Shown in pieces: positions 1 to 11,700 of a DNA stretch of 64,000 bases. Location of the stretch: the NCBI GenBank assembly GCA_033182465.1, contig CP137324.1, positions 1,674,001 to 1,738,000 of the forward strand, read 5' to 3'. Position 1 is the stretch's first letter; the number at the start of each line of letters is the position of its first letter. The DNA is from Sanghuangporus weigelae (lineage: Eukaryota > Basidiomycota > Agaricomycetes > Hymenochaetales > Hymenochaetaceae). The notes beneath the pieces are model-generated. The model made no database searches. It saw only the letters and a program-made list of their open reading frames with translations, and had not been told where the DNA came from. The translations under genes were made by a program, and so were the position numbers.

Positions 1-360
1 CATAACTGAAGTACTGATGTGTCGTAGATGCAGAGACATCTCGTTGCTGCCGGATCAACTGAGCATCAAGTTCTGACTAGACGGGAACCATCTTTCTCCC
101 ATTGAAGACGACCGATGAAGGCATTAAAGAGATGAACAGAACCAGAGGAAGAGGGTGAAGCGGATTTTCTTTACAGGATACATCATAGATGCCCTCACAA
201 ACAGCATAGAGCTCTGATACAAAAGACATGCTGCTGAGGTGGCCGCGTAGTTGTATTCTCCTCTTCCATCCTTTGAAGGACCTATAGAGGTTTTCGAGTA
301 GACGTTTGTTGGTTGCAAGTAATAACTTCTAGATCTCGCCGCTGAAGCACAGCGTGTTGA
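1..360. repeat. Diverged direct duplication, copy A
   Basis: This stretch resembles 2340-2780 in the same orientation. Shared blocks in the same order include a start around TGATGTG, the block ATCAACTGAGCATCAA (with small changes), a GTGAAG-GGATTT block, ACATCATAGAT, a GTAGTTGTAT-CTCC-CTTCCATCCT block, and a final GCTG-AGCA-AGCGT block. The copies differ by many substitutions and indels, so the duplication is old. Neither copy keeps a convincing gene. On the minus strand both contain a short stretch translating as GP-x-x-DGRG, which could be what is left of a small duplicated gene. That last point is inference. Confidence 0.5.
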
Positions 361-570
361 ATGTAATGGATGACACATGCTCATGACTCATGACCGAAAA
401 ATATTCTATTATAGTTTTTTTTTATCTGTAATTATTCTCAGTGCCCCTTTCCCCTACCTTTTCTCATTTCACTTCATTGTCGTAGTCCCGAAGTGCGATA
501 TTCCACTACGCTATTTTTCCTTTTGTGATTTGTTTTCTCATATCTTAGTCTTTGAAAGTGCAACTGTGCG

Positions 571-1232
571 ATAGATACTAGGGCTCCGCAGCGTATCGTA
601 TATAGCGTATACGATACGGCGTATACGCTATACGTGCGTATGCGTATCAGCTCAAGCAACTGGATTATACGCCCGTATGCGTATGATATTTTGGAAATTT
701 TGGCGTATATGGCGTATACGTGCGTATATTTTGGGGCCTGAAAACAGTAAGAAATCTCGCACTCGAATGAGAAATCAAATCTGCCTCTTTGCTTCGAAAT
801 TAGACATAACTCACCGAAATCTTACTGTTGGGTGTGTGGCCACTGTCTCTAGTACACGTCCAGCATAATATTTAGAGTTGTCTCGCTTATAATGCAAAAA
901 TTACGTAATTTCATACTATCTGACAGAATTCTGGCAGAACCTCGTCATTTGTGCACAAAAATTAGTATTTGTATTAGGTGTCTCACCTTAAGGAACGCAA
1001 CCTTAAGGAACGCAACGAAAGTATTTCTAATGCACAAACATGATGTGCAATGGTCAGAATGTTGTGCTGTTGGTGTGGACCCGTATATGCCGTATACGCC
1101 GTATATATACGCGCGTATCCGTATCTCAGTTCAAAATCAAATATACGCTCGTATTTTATACGAGCGTATGCGTATATGCCTAAAATTATACGCGCGTATC
1201 GTATACGATACGCGCGGAGCCCTAATAGATAC
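571..1232. mobile_element. Non-autonomous hAT element with 8-bp target duplication
   Basis: The element proper is 579-1224 (646 bp). It begins TAGGGCTCCGC and ends with the exact inverse, GCGGAGCCCTA; allowing one inserted base the inverted match runs on through GCGTATCGTAT. It is flanked by perfect 8-bp direct repeats ATAGATAC at 571-578 and 1225-1232, which fit the hAT target pattern nTnnnnAn. Both subterminal regions (about 590-735 and 1080-1215) are packed with CGTATACG/GCGTAT-type motifs in both orientations, as expected for transposase binding sites. No transposase is encoded inside, so it would be mobilised in trans. The clean ends and intact target duplication suggest a fairly young insertion. 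Superfamily is assigned from structure only. Confidence 0.85.
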
Positions 1233-1369
1233 CCATGGACATCGAGCTTTGAATATGACGAAACACTATTCTGAGAGAACAAAGGTGAGTGTGTCGTGAT
1301 CACTCCAGGCAATCGTCGTAGTATTATTCATATATCGAGCGCTACTTAGTGAGGGAGATTACATCCGTT

Positions 1370-1853
1370 TCAACCAGCGCCTCCATAGAACGAGTCAAAT
1401 ATGAAGCATTCGTACAATATATATATGCGACACGTTAGTAAACATGTAACCCCAAATCCCAATAACCGAGATGGATCCTCTACCGTGGTATTCTGATCCC
1501 CTGCAACTTCAGTGGTAACTCTAGCACGAGACCTTTGACTCGTTTGCCGTTTCCTTCGAATTGCATATGCTCGGGTTTCTCGAGGGTCCTCCTGCGAATT
1601 GCTTCTCGTGTCAAAGGGTCAAAGAAGAGCATACACAGAGAAACGTATGAAAATTTAGGTATAAGTCATTTGAAAAAGTTGCAACGCGAAGCAAGTTCAA
1701 GCATGTGCGTATTGTACGTACTATTGAATCGAGAAGAGGTTGGGGGACGGGTAGGGCATTCACTTGCATCATCGCACCGGGCTTGAGCGCCAGAAGGAAT
1801 GTAAAGAAAAGGACTTGAAGCATGGTGAAAATGATGTTCAGTTGGCGCGACAT
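1370..1853 (-). CDS. Candidate small secreted protein (hypothetical)
   Basis: I do not recognise this protein. The ATG at 1851-1853 opens a reading frame with a basic start (MSRQ) followed by a strongly hydrophobic run (VLFFTFLLAL), which looks like a signal peptide. Exon 1 (1722-1853, 44 codons) would splice at a GTACGT donor to exon 2 (1370-1591) through a 130-nt intron with acceptor CGCAG. The join keeps frame and gives 117 residues. Exon 2 is open for 73 codons and carries basic pairs (RRKR, QRSRAR) that could be processing sites. On the minus strand a TATA-like TATATAC lies about 50 bp upstream. Against it: the intron is long for this genome, the protein has no family match I know, and the C-terminus is again hydrophobic. 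It could be a chance frame. Confidence 0.35.
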
Positions 1854-2339
1854 TGTTGTCTTCACGTTGCGTGCAGGATCTGACTAGATGGTGAATACGA
1901 ATTAGTATATAAAAAACGGACGTTGTGAGAGCAGAGGATGGAAGAGCATTGCCTACAGGGGTATGGCGGTAGTAGATTATTGGCTAGAACTGAGCGTAGG
2001 TGGTTTATGATCGTGTTGTGTTGAGTTTGACTCGGAGTCTGGGTTTTAGGACTCATGGATTGGAGTCATCCTTTTATACCAACAGAAAAGCACTGCGAAA
2101 CACCAATCTCTTTACCTCGATCCTAGCGCCGTATCAACTTATTCGGATCCATCTGACATATAACTTGCCACATTACAACCATCGTTGTTTTCGTGTGAAT
2201 TTCGAGTGCATATGATGCATTTGAAGCAGATTCCGTTGAAGGACCTGTGCTCGGATCATTAGGTATGTGGACTGTCAGGTCAATGATCAAGAAATATCTG
2301 ACATCGAACGTGATCTGTGATCATGAAGCAATGCTCTGC
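1854..2339. other. Intergenic stretch, no gene seen
   Basis: Apart from the TATA-like motif of the minus-strand candidate at about 1904-1910, I see no coding exon, RNA gene or repeat here. Confidence 0.5.
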
Positions 2340-2780
2340 TAGAAGAAACATTGATGTGCGTCTCGAATGCAGACATCTTCGTTGCTGTCGAGTCAACTGA
2401 GCATCAAAGTCGAAAGGAGAGGGATTTCTTATTTTCTAGTTGCTCAGGTGGCGAGAAACCACCGCAGGATTAAAAGAAGAGTGTGAAGTGGATTTATTTA
2501 ACGGTAACATCATAGATACGCTCGCGGCGAGCAACGAGCTTTGATGCGACAGATATGCCGCAGGTGGGAATTGTACTAAGTGACTTCATGGCCGTCTAGT
2601 TGTATCCTCCCCTTCCATCCTCCTCAGGACCTGCAGAAGCATCTCTGGCCTTCTCAAGAGTCAGCGCACGAGCAGACCTGGCATCCTATTGAAAAGTTTG
2701 CCAAGAAGGTACGAAATCTTTTAAGTAAGTGCTTTTCGGTTGTGTGTATGATAATTTCTCACCGCTGGAGCAGAGCGTAC
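2340..2780. repeat. Diverged direct duplication, copy B
   Basis: This is the second copy of the unit at 1-360, in the same orientation about 2.3 kb away. It keeps the same order of short conserved blocks (CAACTGAGCATCAAAG, AACATCATAGATACG, TAGTTGTATCCTCC, TTCCATCCT) but has extra inserted sequence. The hAT element and the small-protein candidate lie between the two copies. No intact gene is visible in it. Confidence 0.45.
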
Positions 2781-3563
2781 TCCCATCAAGAGGATAAAAA
2801 CTGACAGAAGCACGAGGTGAATGCGCTGCATTGCTGGGTGAACAGTCGAACTTCAGTGAGCTGGTGATTGCGCATTTTTGGATCGACTTACTTGATTGTT
2901 GGAACGTTGTAGAGATTTGGTACACGCAACGATACTTGTTTCTGATAACCACGAGTATGCGGTGAAGAATGAAGTTAGGGATGCTGTTAGGCGTACAGGT
3001 CGTTGCTGCGAATTAAGCTGGGATGTTCTTCAACACTTGAAAAGCAGAGATCTTTATAGGCTAGAGTTTAGTGCCGAAAAGAGAGTTCGTCTGCACTTAG
3101 ATACGAATCAAAATAGAAGTTGCATGGTTACAGTTGGAGCATCAGCCGCTCACCTCGCCAGAGTTTGACGAGAAAAGAACGCTTGCTTGACAGTAAGAAT
3201 AGAACGCTCGCTTTGCTAGTCGGAATTGTCTCGTCCATGCGACGGACACCACCATCAATGTTTTTTCTCAGCGACATACCATTATCATTGGTCTATTCCA
3301 AGATGTTCTGTGTCAAATGAGCGCCGAATTTTCATGTGGCGCGACATCATACAACCCCCGAAGTCGACTGGAAAGCCTGCTTCCAATGGTTAGATGACTG
3401 GTCACGCTCAGATATAGCATAGAGATCTGAATGAAATGCCATTCCGAAACGGAGGACCCCCAAATGCATTCTATATCAGCACAACTTCGTCCGAATGATT
3501 TTCTGCGTTGTGCGGCCGGACAGTGTGATAGAGACAAATGATATTTTTCATTTCGAGCATTAC
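2781..3563. other. Intergenic stretch with no recognised gene
   Basis: A 90-codon plus-strand frame (2896-3168) and a 74-codon minus-strand frame (3313-3537) are open, but neither has a recognisable domain, splice partners or neighbouring context. I treat them as chance frames. Confidence 0.45.
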
Positions 3564-4664
3564 CTATATTGAAGGAAGGTGTTCGCGAGAAGAATGTTTG
3601 CTCTCGCTTTCGGGTACGACACCGAGAGATTTACGTAGCTCTTCCTCCTGCTTGTCGAGCATCTGCTCGATGCCCGCGAAAGATTTGGGCTGACCCGGAG
3701 CCCACCGATCGTAGACGGGCTCTCGCTTGAAAGCTATTTCTGCTGTCATGATCTGTCGCAGACGCCCGGCATTTCATGTAAGCTTAGAAGTTGCCGGGAG
3801 TGACTTGAAGCACCTACAAGGATATCAGCAGTAAGACCTTTGATGGGCGATACCGTACTTCGAAGGCGATGCATTCGATAGCCGAAGCCAGGCATAAACT
3901 GGGCATCGGATGCGTTCTGCAGAAACAGAATTTATAATCAAACGTAGCCCAGCAATAGAAAAGTAATCACGTATAAGTCTTCGAGATATGGCCAATGTTC
4001 GCTGCCCAACTCTGATAGCTGAAGGTCTTTAGCTAACGAAGGATCAAGAATCGCTTCGAGTGGATGGTCGAAGATTTGATCCACCTCGCCCTCGCAAGGC
4101 GTCAGAGAGTCCAATATGCTCAAGTTGGAGAGAAGAGCAACTACCGGAGTGACAATCAGACGATATTTGGATAAAGACGGTCGTAACAAGCACAGCACGT
4201 GTATGCCAGATGACCGACGAGGCAAGCCAACCTCTTCGTGAGCTTCCCGATACTAGAAAAGATGAATATAATTTGATCGAAGGAAACGATGGGAGAGCCT
4301 TACCGCAGTGTCAATAATATCCACGTCAGTATCGTCACATTTTCCTCCGGGCAAGGCAGTTTGACCGGGATGAGAGCGAAGTTTCTTCGAACGGGTTGTC
4401 AGGAGAACATGTAATTCTCCTTTCTTCTCGTACAATAAGACCAGAACAGCAGCAAGTCTGTTTGTGGGATATTTGGATCTGATAAAATTCGCAGGAGTAA
4501 GGATAGGATTTAGATTTGGATGACTGAACGGGCACAGACAGGTCAAACTCCTCCGGTTTGTGGCTTAGTAAACGAGTGATGGCTGTCCATGACTTGGGAG
4601 AGAGCTTGTTGAGAATATCTTCAGGTACGCCAAAAGAAGATTGGCTGATACTCTTCACGTCCAT
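3564..4664 (-). CDS. PCD1: Peroxisomal-type CoA diphosphatase (Nudix hydrolase)
   Basis: A Nudix hydrolase of the coenzyme A diphosphatase group (yeast Pcd1, human NUDT7/8), which cleaves CoA or oxidised CoA to 3',5'-ADP and phosphopantetheine. I read five exons: 4540-4664, 4304-4478, 3971-4252, 3818-3916 and 3564-3752, giving 289 residues. The family signature LLTTRSKKLRSHPGQ is followed by ALPGGKCD and, across intron 2, by AYREAHEEVGL, the catalytic REx2EE core that binds metal. As usual in this subfamily the glutamate normally found earlier in the Nudix box is absent. The end carries the conserved GLTADIL and an AF-REP segment near a final Pro-rich APGQ motif. No clear C-terminal SKL-type peroxisomal signal is visible; the protein ends LPSI. 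It is divergent to the next gene, with 334 bp between the starts. Confidence 0.9.
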
Positions 4665-4998
4665 GCCACCCAAGCGTACTGGAGGCTAGTAAACAAGCTT
4701 GCGGTGTGGGTGCAAGTAGGTGCAAGTTGATTGGCCATGTGAATCACGGATGAGGTTGTTGTTTACTGTTGTTGACGTCCGTCAGTTCCGTTCTTGTTTT
4801 ATCGTGTGACGCGTGACAGACGCTCCGAAATCGACCTCAACAATTCTTGCCTCCTACTCACATTTTTTTGGAGTTTCTTGCAGGTTCTTCGTGCATTTCT
4901 TGCTTATTTCTTGCTCTATTACGCGTGAAAACTTGGTTGAATTCTCGATTTGCTTATCAGCCACCAAGTTCAACGCACAGTCGGGACGATCTTCAACC
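4665..4998. promoter_or_regulatory. Divergent intergenic promoter
   Basis: This 334-bp gap separates the starts of the minus-strand CoA diphosphatase and the plus-strand disordered protein, so it must hold both promoters. It contains two ACGCGTGA-like sites (near 4809 and 4921). These resemble the MCB element bound by MBF-type cell-cycle factors in yeasts; a role here is inference. Confidence 0.5.
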
Positions 4999-7900
4999 AT
5001 GCCACTGCAACATGCGCGAACACCAGGACAAGGGAATTCTACGAGCTTATTGTCAAGCGTGTTCGTTTTTGTTTCTCGCGAGTTCGACTCATTTGTGAGT
5101 AATGCAACTGGGAGACCACCACGCGAGGTTCGTTTGGTTGCATTATAGGATGATTATACGTTGTCTTGACGCGTTGCGATGTAGGACGAAGAGTATGAAG
5201 ATGATGAAGAATACGACGAAGAGGAGGAGGAGGAAGACGCAGCACCCCAGGCGTCTTCCTCCAAGACGCAGCTGAGATCTCGCGAGACAAGGAGACAGGG
5301 AGAGAAAGCAGGGGATGTCAACACTCGCCGCAATAATGATCATGCACGCGATGTGGATGAAGTCCGTCCGTCCATGTCGCGCGCACGCGTGCGTTCGCGA
5401 TCCCGACGGCATAATACTGACAATGATGATGATGGGAGCATAAAGAGAGCAAAACACGTCGCTTCAAGTCCCTTAACTCCTCGCCCCGTACGAAGGCAAC
5501 CAACGATCCCAAATGAAGAAGGCAAGTAGCGAATCCAAGATTCCCATCGATCAAACATCCATTCTTCATAAACACATTGGCTATGCTGTTATGCTGATTC
5601 GGATCTCTTTTTTAAAGTAGAAGAACTCATTATTTCGGACCGTTCCCGCCCGCCTTCCCCGAAGCCTTCTTCTCCCGTACTGCGCCATAAACGTTCTTTC
5701 ACAATGCCAGGTGCTCTGTACGATCGTACATCATCTCTCGAGCCATCTCCTGAACCGGATGAGAATAGACCTCGCGTCGTTAGATTTGCATCCGAGGTTA
5801 CTACGTCTCCATCGCCGCGAAAGCAGCCGGAGACGCCTCGGTCGCCATCGCGCCGTAATCGGAATACGAATGTGGAGGCGGGTCCATCATCTAGCCGCAG
5901 GACGACTCCATATAACCAGCGAGTTCGAATGTCGGAGGACGAATCTTTCTCTGGAGATGAGCGAATAATGCCATCGTCTCCGACTAAACGTCCTCGGAAG
6001 AACAGCTTTGTGCAAGAAGCTATTCGAGTGATGTCTACAGAGAAGAATCCGGATCCGTCTCTGTTACTCCCTCGGTCTCCATCTGCTGTAGTGTGGCCAT
6101 CGCCTACCAAAGGGAAAGGGCAAGGGAAAGAGCTTGTTTCTCCCGAAGCCATAAATATTGAGGACTCCGGTGAAGAAAGCAATTCAGACAGAGACAGTGA
6201 TCGCTCTGAACACGCGGATCTCTCTGTTAGAACTAGAGTGAAGGGCAAAGAACGAGAGCTTCATACTGCTAGGCAACAGGAACGAGAGAGGGTGGGTGAT
6301 GAGGAGAGAAGACGGGACAAGGAGAGAATCCGAGCTTTGGAAGAAGAACTGCGTAAGCTACGCGAAGAGGTAGCTTTACCTTCTATTGTTATGGGAGTTG
6401 TTCTGACGTTCTATTTCTCCTGCTCAGTTGGCAAGAAGACCTGTTGCTCCTCAGCCTTACGCAATACCTCCACCCCCACCACCCCCGCCTCCTCCTCCTA
6501 AACCTGCCACCCTGTCCCGATCCCAGACGAGTCAGCCTGGATCAACCTTTGCCAATGTTCGTGCTTCGTTGAGACATGCAGGAACACCAGTGGAAAAGCC
6601 CATCAATCCGGCTGTGTACGGAGGTCCAGCTGTCCGCAAAGGTCAGCCGACGATTAATCTTGACGCTGACAGAATGACCGCGTTCTTGAGCGAATTAAAG
6701 ACGCATAGATTGAGGAGAGTTGGTGTTTCTGGGAACGAGAGTCGGTCACAACCTGCAATAAGAGTAAGAGAAGTGGGAGATATCGGCAATAGGACGGAAT
6801 TTGCGATTAGACCAAGAGAGATTGAAGAAGTCGGGAACCAGTCCGAATTCTTACCAAGACCAAACAGGAGTTTTACTGTCCCGATGCTAAAGGATAGAAG
6901 GAGAGCGAACGCTACAATACCGAAACGGGTCGCAGATGCTTCAGAAACGGATACGCGAGTTGGTGAAAAGAGAAAGCACGCAGAGTCATCTCATGAAGCA
7001 GCACAGGAATCGATGCGTATGTTTTTCATGCTCAAACGTATAACGCACTTTTACTCATTGATATCATTCCTGAAGCTTCCAAACGGAGGGCAGTCGCCGC
7101 GCCTCCCCTATCGACCGATTCCTCAGGTGATTCATTAACGGGCCTCCCTATATCTTCAGTGAACAGATCTAGATTGTCTATGCGCCCCGAACGTGGTAAC
7201 GGGGTGGCGGCGAATACGGCGCGCGTTCCATCGGCTCGCGCACACATTACTGGCGCATCCGATACAAGCTCGATTTCACGTGTCCTCTCAGGCATACGCG
7301 CAGAAACAGAGATCACTACTCCTTCATTGTCATCGGATAATGAGAATGAGAACGTGAGCAATGAAAGTCAAGAAGGTCGGTTACCTCCCACTCCGCCTCC
7401 AGAACATTCTATTCCCGTGCAAGGAAAGAGCACAACAGCGCAGACGACGACCGTCGGCAAAGCGCAACCCGCAAGTCATGATGATGCCGAGGATGTGGAA
7501 GTTATCGATATGGATACGTATCGGTCCGAGCAAGAGCAAGCTAAGTTGCGCAGTATGGCAAGGGGTCAAGAATCACCGCGGACCTCTGAGACGTTCTCAA
7601 GGAGGCCTCCCGCCTCGTCCAGGCTGCTTGATTCCCCACGACGGCCTCGACGGCCTGCGAGGCCACGAGCCATCAGGGAAGTTCAGCATGATGAAGGTGA
7701 TGACGATGAACCGGACCCGTTGTCTTTGTCGTATATATCTGCCGATGCTCCTTCGTATGATCAGCTTAACGAACAAGAGAGCTACGAGCAACCAAGTGAA
7801 CTGCGACAGCCGACTATCCCTGAGAGTCCACCGATTCGGCTGCCCATGCGACCTCCACCGGGTACCTTCAAGCCACCACAGAAGCACAAGGCGAACCTGT

Positions 7901-8289
7901 CCTCGCGTCTTCCTATCCGAAAAGGTTCACAAAAGAACAGGTCGACGAAGGAGACGACACAAGGACCGTCGAGCATGAATACCCTATCATCATCATCATC
8001 ATCAACTCTCAGGAGACTCGACTCGTTGGAAGCGGAGCTTCGTCGCGCTGAAGCTGAGTATGATGCGGATATCGCCAACGAGGACGTACAATTAGAGAGC
8101 GGGACGTTGAGCGGACTCGGAACGCGCAGTCGCAAACGTGGTTTCCTTGCGTTCGGAGGTGCAGCAGGTCGACCTGCTATAGTAGATGATGGTATGCTCC
8201 AAGATCTGGAGAACTTGGAGACCTCTGATGAAGAAGTTGTGCAACCGTCTAGGAGGATGCGGCGGGCTTCGTCGACTCGGAGGATGTAA
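4999..8289 (+). CDS. Large disordered nuclear-type protein with polyproline run and WH2-like motif
   Basis: I do not recognise a full-length family. Five exons give about 1,000 residues: an acidic Glu/Asp run (5185-5235), many Ser/Pro and Arg/Lys stretches, an Arg/Glu-rich predicted coiled coil (about 6240-6368), then an uninterrupted run of about a dozen prolines (6465-6500). The polyproline is followed by the only conserved-looking block: FANVRASLRHAG, then a segment with MTAFLSELKTHRLRRVG, whose helix plus LRRV resembles an actin-binding WH2 motif. Basic stretches such as TKRPRK suggest nuclear entry. One intron (5522-5618) appears to use a GC donor (G|GCAAGT). Other introns are at about 5131, 6369 and 7017. 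The ATG at 4999 keeps frame with exon 2 through a phase-0 intron. A role in actin regulation or nuclear scaffolding is speculation. Confidence 0.7.
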
Positions 8290-8753
8290 GATACTTGATT
8301 TTCTCTTCCTAGTTCAATCTTTATTTGTGTGGATAATTTGATTAGCGCCTCTGTAAATTATTCTTGTCTTTTCACGCCTTATTTGAGCCGCGATTTTCTG
8401 TCAATTTTGTATTATAATAGTTTGTCTGTGTATTAACGCCTTTTTATTTGATGATATTGACCGGACTTTACGGATGTTCTAGAGCCAGGGACAACACGTG
8501 AAGCATGCTTGTGGCTGTGAAGTGTCCAAATTTGGAAAGAAGTTGAACCCAGCACGGGATCGACGCATGTACTCCGATCCGAGAATTATATTATAATCAG
8601 CCCCTCCTCATCATATACGGTCTCCACCCGCAGTATACCATATTGATCAAGTTCAACTTGGCTCAGAACTACCACCATTATCGACGCTCTATGCCCATAC
8701 AGAACCTATTGAAGGAACTGTACATGACAAAATAATCAGGACGATTTGGGCTT
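8290..8753. other. Intergenic region
   Basis: 3' region of the disordered protein and promoter of the kelch gene. It is AT-rich with poly-T runs near 8290-8450 and holds no coding signal that I can support. Confidence 0.5.
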
Positions 8754-11700
8754 ATGAAGCGTTGTCACTGGACGACCCCTTTCTGGTGCACGAATCTGTA
8801 TATACTTATTTGTGCAATCGGTGTAGTCGGCGCATTTGTTTCTCAACCAAGGCGAGCAAAATGGTTTGATATATTTGGAGGAATGTAGGACTAACAGGAA
8901 ATTAAGATGGGGCCAGGCTGTCGCAGTTGTCGACAACTTGCTCTACGTGTATGGAGGCAAGACAGACCAATTTGGTTCATATTCGTACACGTCGGCGCCA
9001 ACGACGAACGACCTCTTCGCCCTTGATCTTTCGCAAGGTTTTGACCCTACATCTCCGCCATGGAACTACGTCTGTGGTTCAGAGAACTTGTCGTCGAGAC
9101 AAGGTCAACAACTGGCCTGGCACTCCCTGTCTGCGTACAACACCTCGCAACTTTTATTATTTGGAGGGGATGGAGGACCAAACTCGCCTATTGTGCTACC
9201 TAGCCAGGCGAACTCCGCACAGTTGCTCGATGTTAGTGATTCAAGCGATCCGACATGGATTAGTGAGCAGGAAGGTTGGGCTGGACAACCGAGTCGGCGG
9301 ATACACCACACTGCGACTTCAATTGGAGGGAAGGTGTACCTCATCGGTGGGGAGAGGGATGATGGATCGACCTTTGGCTACTCAGACCACTACGCATTCG
9401 ACCCAAGCACTCCGAGCTTCACACAGCTTCCGACGGACAACGGTCCGCCGGATATTTATGGACACGGTTCGGTCGTACTTTCAGATGGGCGTCTACTCGT
9501 CTTTGGTGGCTATTCACAAAGCGAGTCCAGCCTTGTGCCGTTCTCGACCATATGGAGCTTGGATACACGCCAGTCAGACTTGTCATGGACTACGGAAAGC
9601 GTATCGGAGGACAGCGTTCCACCCGGACGGCGGGCGTTTGCGTATACGTGGCTGGAGGGAGATAGGGTGTTGATTCACGGGGGTTCGGACGCGGAGTTCC
9701 AGACTTCGTATAGTGATGGATGGATACTGGACACGACTACGAATCCGATGACTTGGTCGAATGTTTCTGCACTTACTCAGGTTGGCGCAAGGCGCGATCA
9801 CTTTGCAGTCGAGGTTGGTTCACAAGTCCTCTTCTGTTTTGGTGAGTATCTTTTATATTTCGTTCTATCTACACAGGGCGCTTGTTGACGATGCTACACT
9901 ACAGGCTATGGAACAAACGCGGGTTCATCCGTCTCTCTGCTTGTGTTCGACTATGACCAGGATGCATTCACGTCATCCTTTGCGCCGCAATCCGGTCCTT
10001 CGCTCACCACGCTTCCTGCTCCATCCGGGACCGGTGGTTCTTCATCAGGCGGCTCGCATGGTTCCGGTCCGGGAGGGACAGGAGGCGGTTCCAATCCGAC
10101 TCATGATTCTGGAGATCCCTCCTCACCTACTGATACTGGTTCGGATGGCGGGAATGAGGACGGTGGTGGTGCAGGTGATGGTGATGACAAGAAGCAAACT
10201 GCTGTCATTGCTGTTGCGAGTATATTTGGCGTTCTTGCCATTGCACTAGCGGCGGGATTCCTGGTTATAGTCGTCATTAGACGTCGGAGGTCGAGAAGAC
10301 AGTTCTACCTTTTGAACAATGAAGACGACCATCCCCGACCTGGTGCTTCTCCCCCTTGGGAGCTTGCGGGTATTGCTATTCTTCCTTGGTTTAAAGCTCG
10401 AAGGGCTCTTGCACGAGGGGAGAAGACGCGAGTTGTGGACAAAAGAGAAGGATGGACTGTGCTCGGCCTTGGACGTCCGAGGGAGCGGGTAGACATGCTT
10501 GCTAATGAAGACGCCTCTGAGCTTGGGATCGGACGACGCCAACCCGGGAGACTCGGAAGTGGGGACTCCAGAAGCTGGTATAGCTTTCATGACGGTACCT
10601 CTGGCCATGAGCGTTACGAAAGCGGCGCCTCAATTGGACGCTTGTTCAGTGGCTCGCTGACATCTTTGAAGAATATCGGATCTGGCGTCCGACGTGTGAT
10701 CAGCGGTGGAAGCGCCAAAAGCCATGGCCATCAAAGAGAGTGGACAGACATATCGCTTCCTCTGGATCCGTACGGCGCACATGAGGATAGCGAAGGTTTA
10801 CTCTTGCATGACAAAAACCTTTCCTATGGTGTCAAGAATTCATTGGACGAGCTCGAGGGCGATATCGGGCTTGCCGCGAGACCGAGGGGAGGGAAGGAAA
10901 GCTCGAACTCCTCGGAATACGTTGATCCATTCCAGGACCAGGTGGAAGGCGAAGTGCTGTTTGATGTCTCTCCGTCTGCGATGAAGCGCAGCTCTCTGGA
11001 TGGTTCAGAACCTTCATCTAGTAATGCTCAGAGCCAAAAGGAGGTTAACGCCCGCTCTTCTCAATCAACTCTTTCCCAAGCATCCGTACTCCCCCAACTA
11101 CCTCCCCTTGTTCCGGCGACATCAAAAAGTACGTCGGACGGCCCATCCTCCTCCTCGTTATTAGATGGCAGCAATGCAGGACACAGCACTTCCTCGTCAC
11201 AACATGCCGCATTGTCGCCCACCTCATCCACCCGTCCACGAACATCCTCTATTATCAATTCGTCTGCGCCTCCGAGCAGTCCAGTGAAGCGTTCTGACTC
11301 GTGGTGGACGCGATTCAAACGCTCACGAGCTGGCTCGTTCCGCGAGAACTCACAGGATCTGGGGAGGACTCCATTCTCAAGATTAGACCTAGACTTCCGA
11401 GATCCAAACCCGCCTCCAGGACGGTTAGGAGCAATTAAGGAGGTGAGCGGTGGATCTTCTGGGGCTGCTGAGTCTCTGCGGGCTTCACGTATCGGTCAAC
11501 CTGAGGAAAGCCAGGAGAAAAAGACAAGGAGTGGCTCGGGTTCGGTTGAAAGACTATATCTGGCAAGCGGACACGAGCAGAGCACAACGTCGCTGAAGAC
11601 GAGTCGGACGGCAGACTCAGCTGCGCTTGAGAGACTGGCTGGGAAGATGGATGTTGCGTTCCGGGAGGCGACCGGGACGTCCATCGATTGCGGATCGAGC

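Noticed and set aside
5589-6248. Minus-strand frame of 219 codons
   Set aside because: It is antisense to the Ser/Arg-rich part of the disordered protein, where low-complexity codons leave the opposite frame open. There is no family match.
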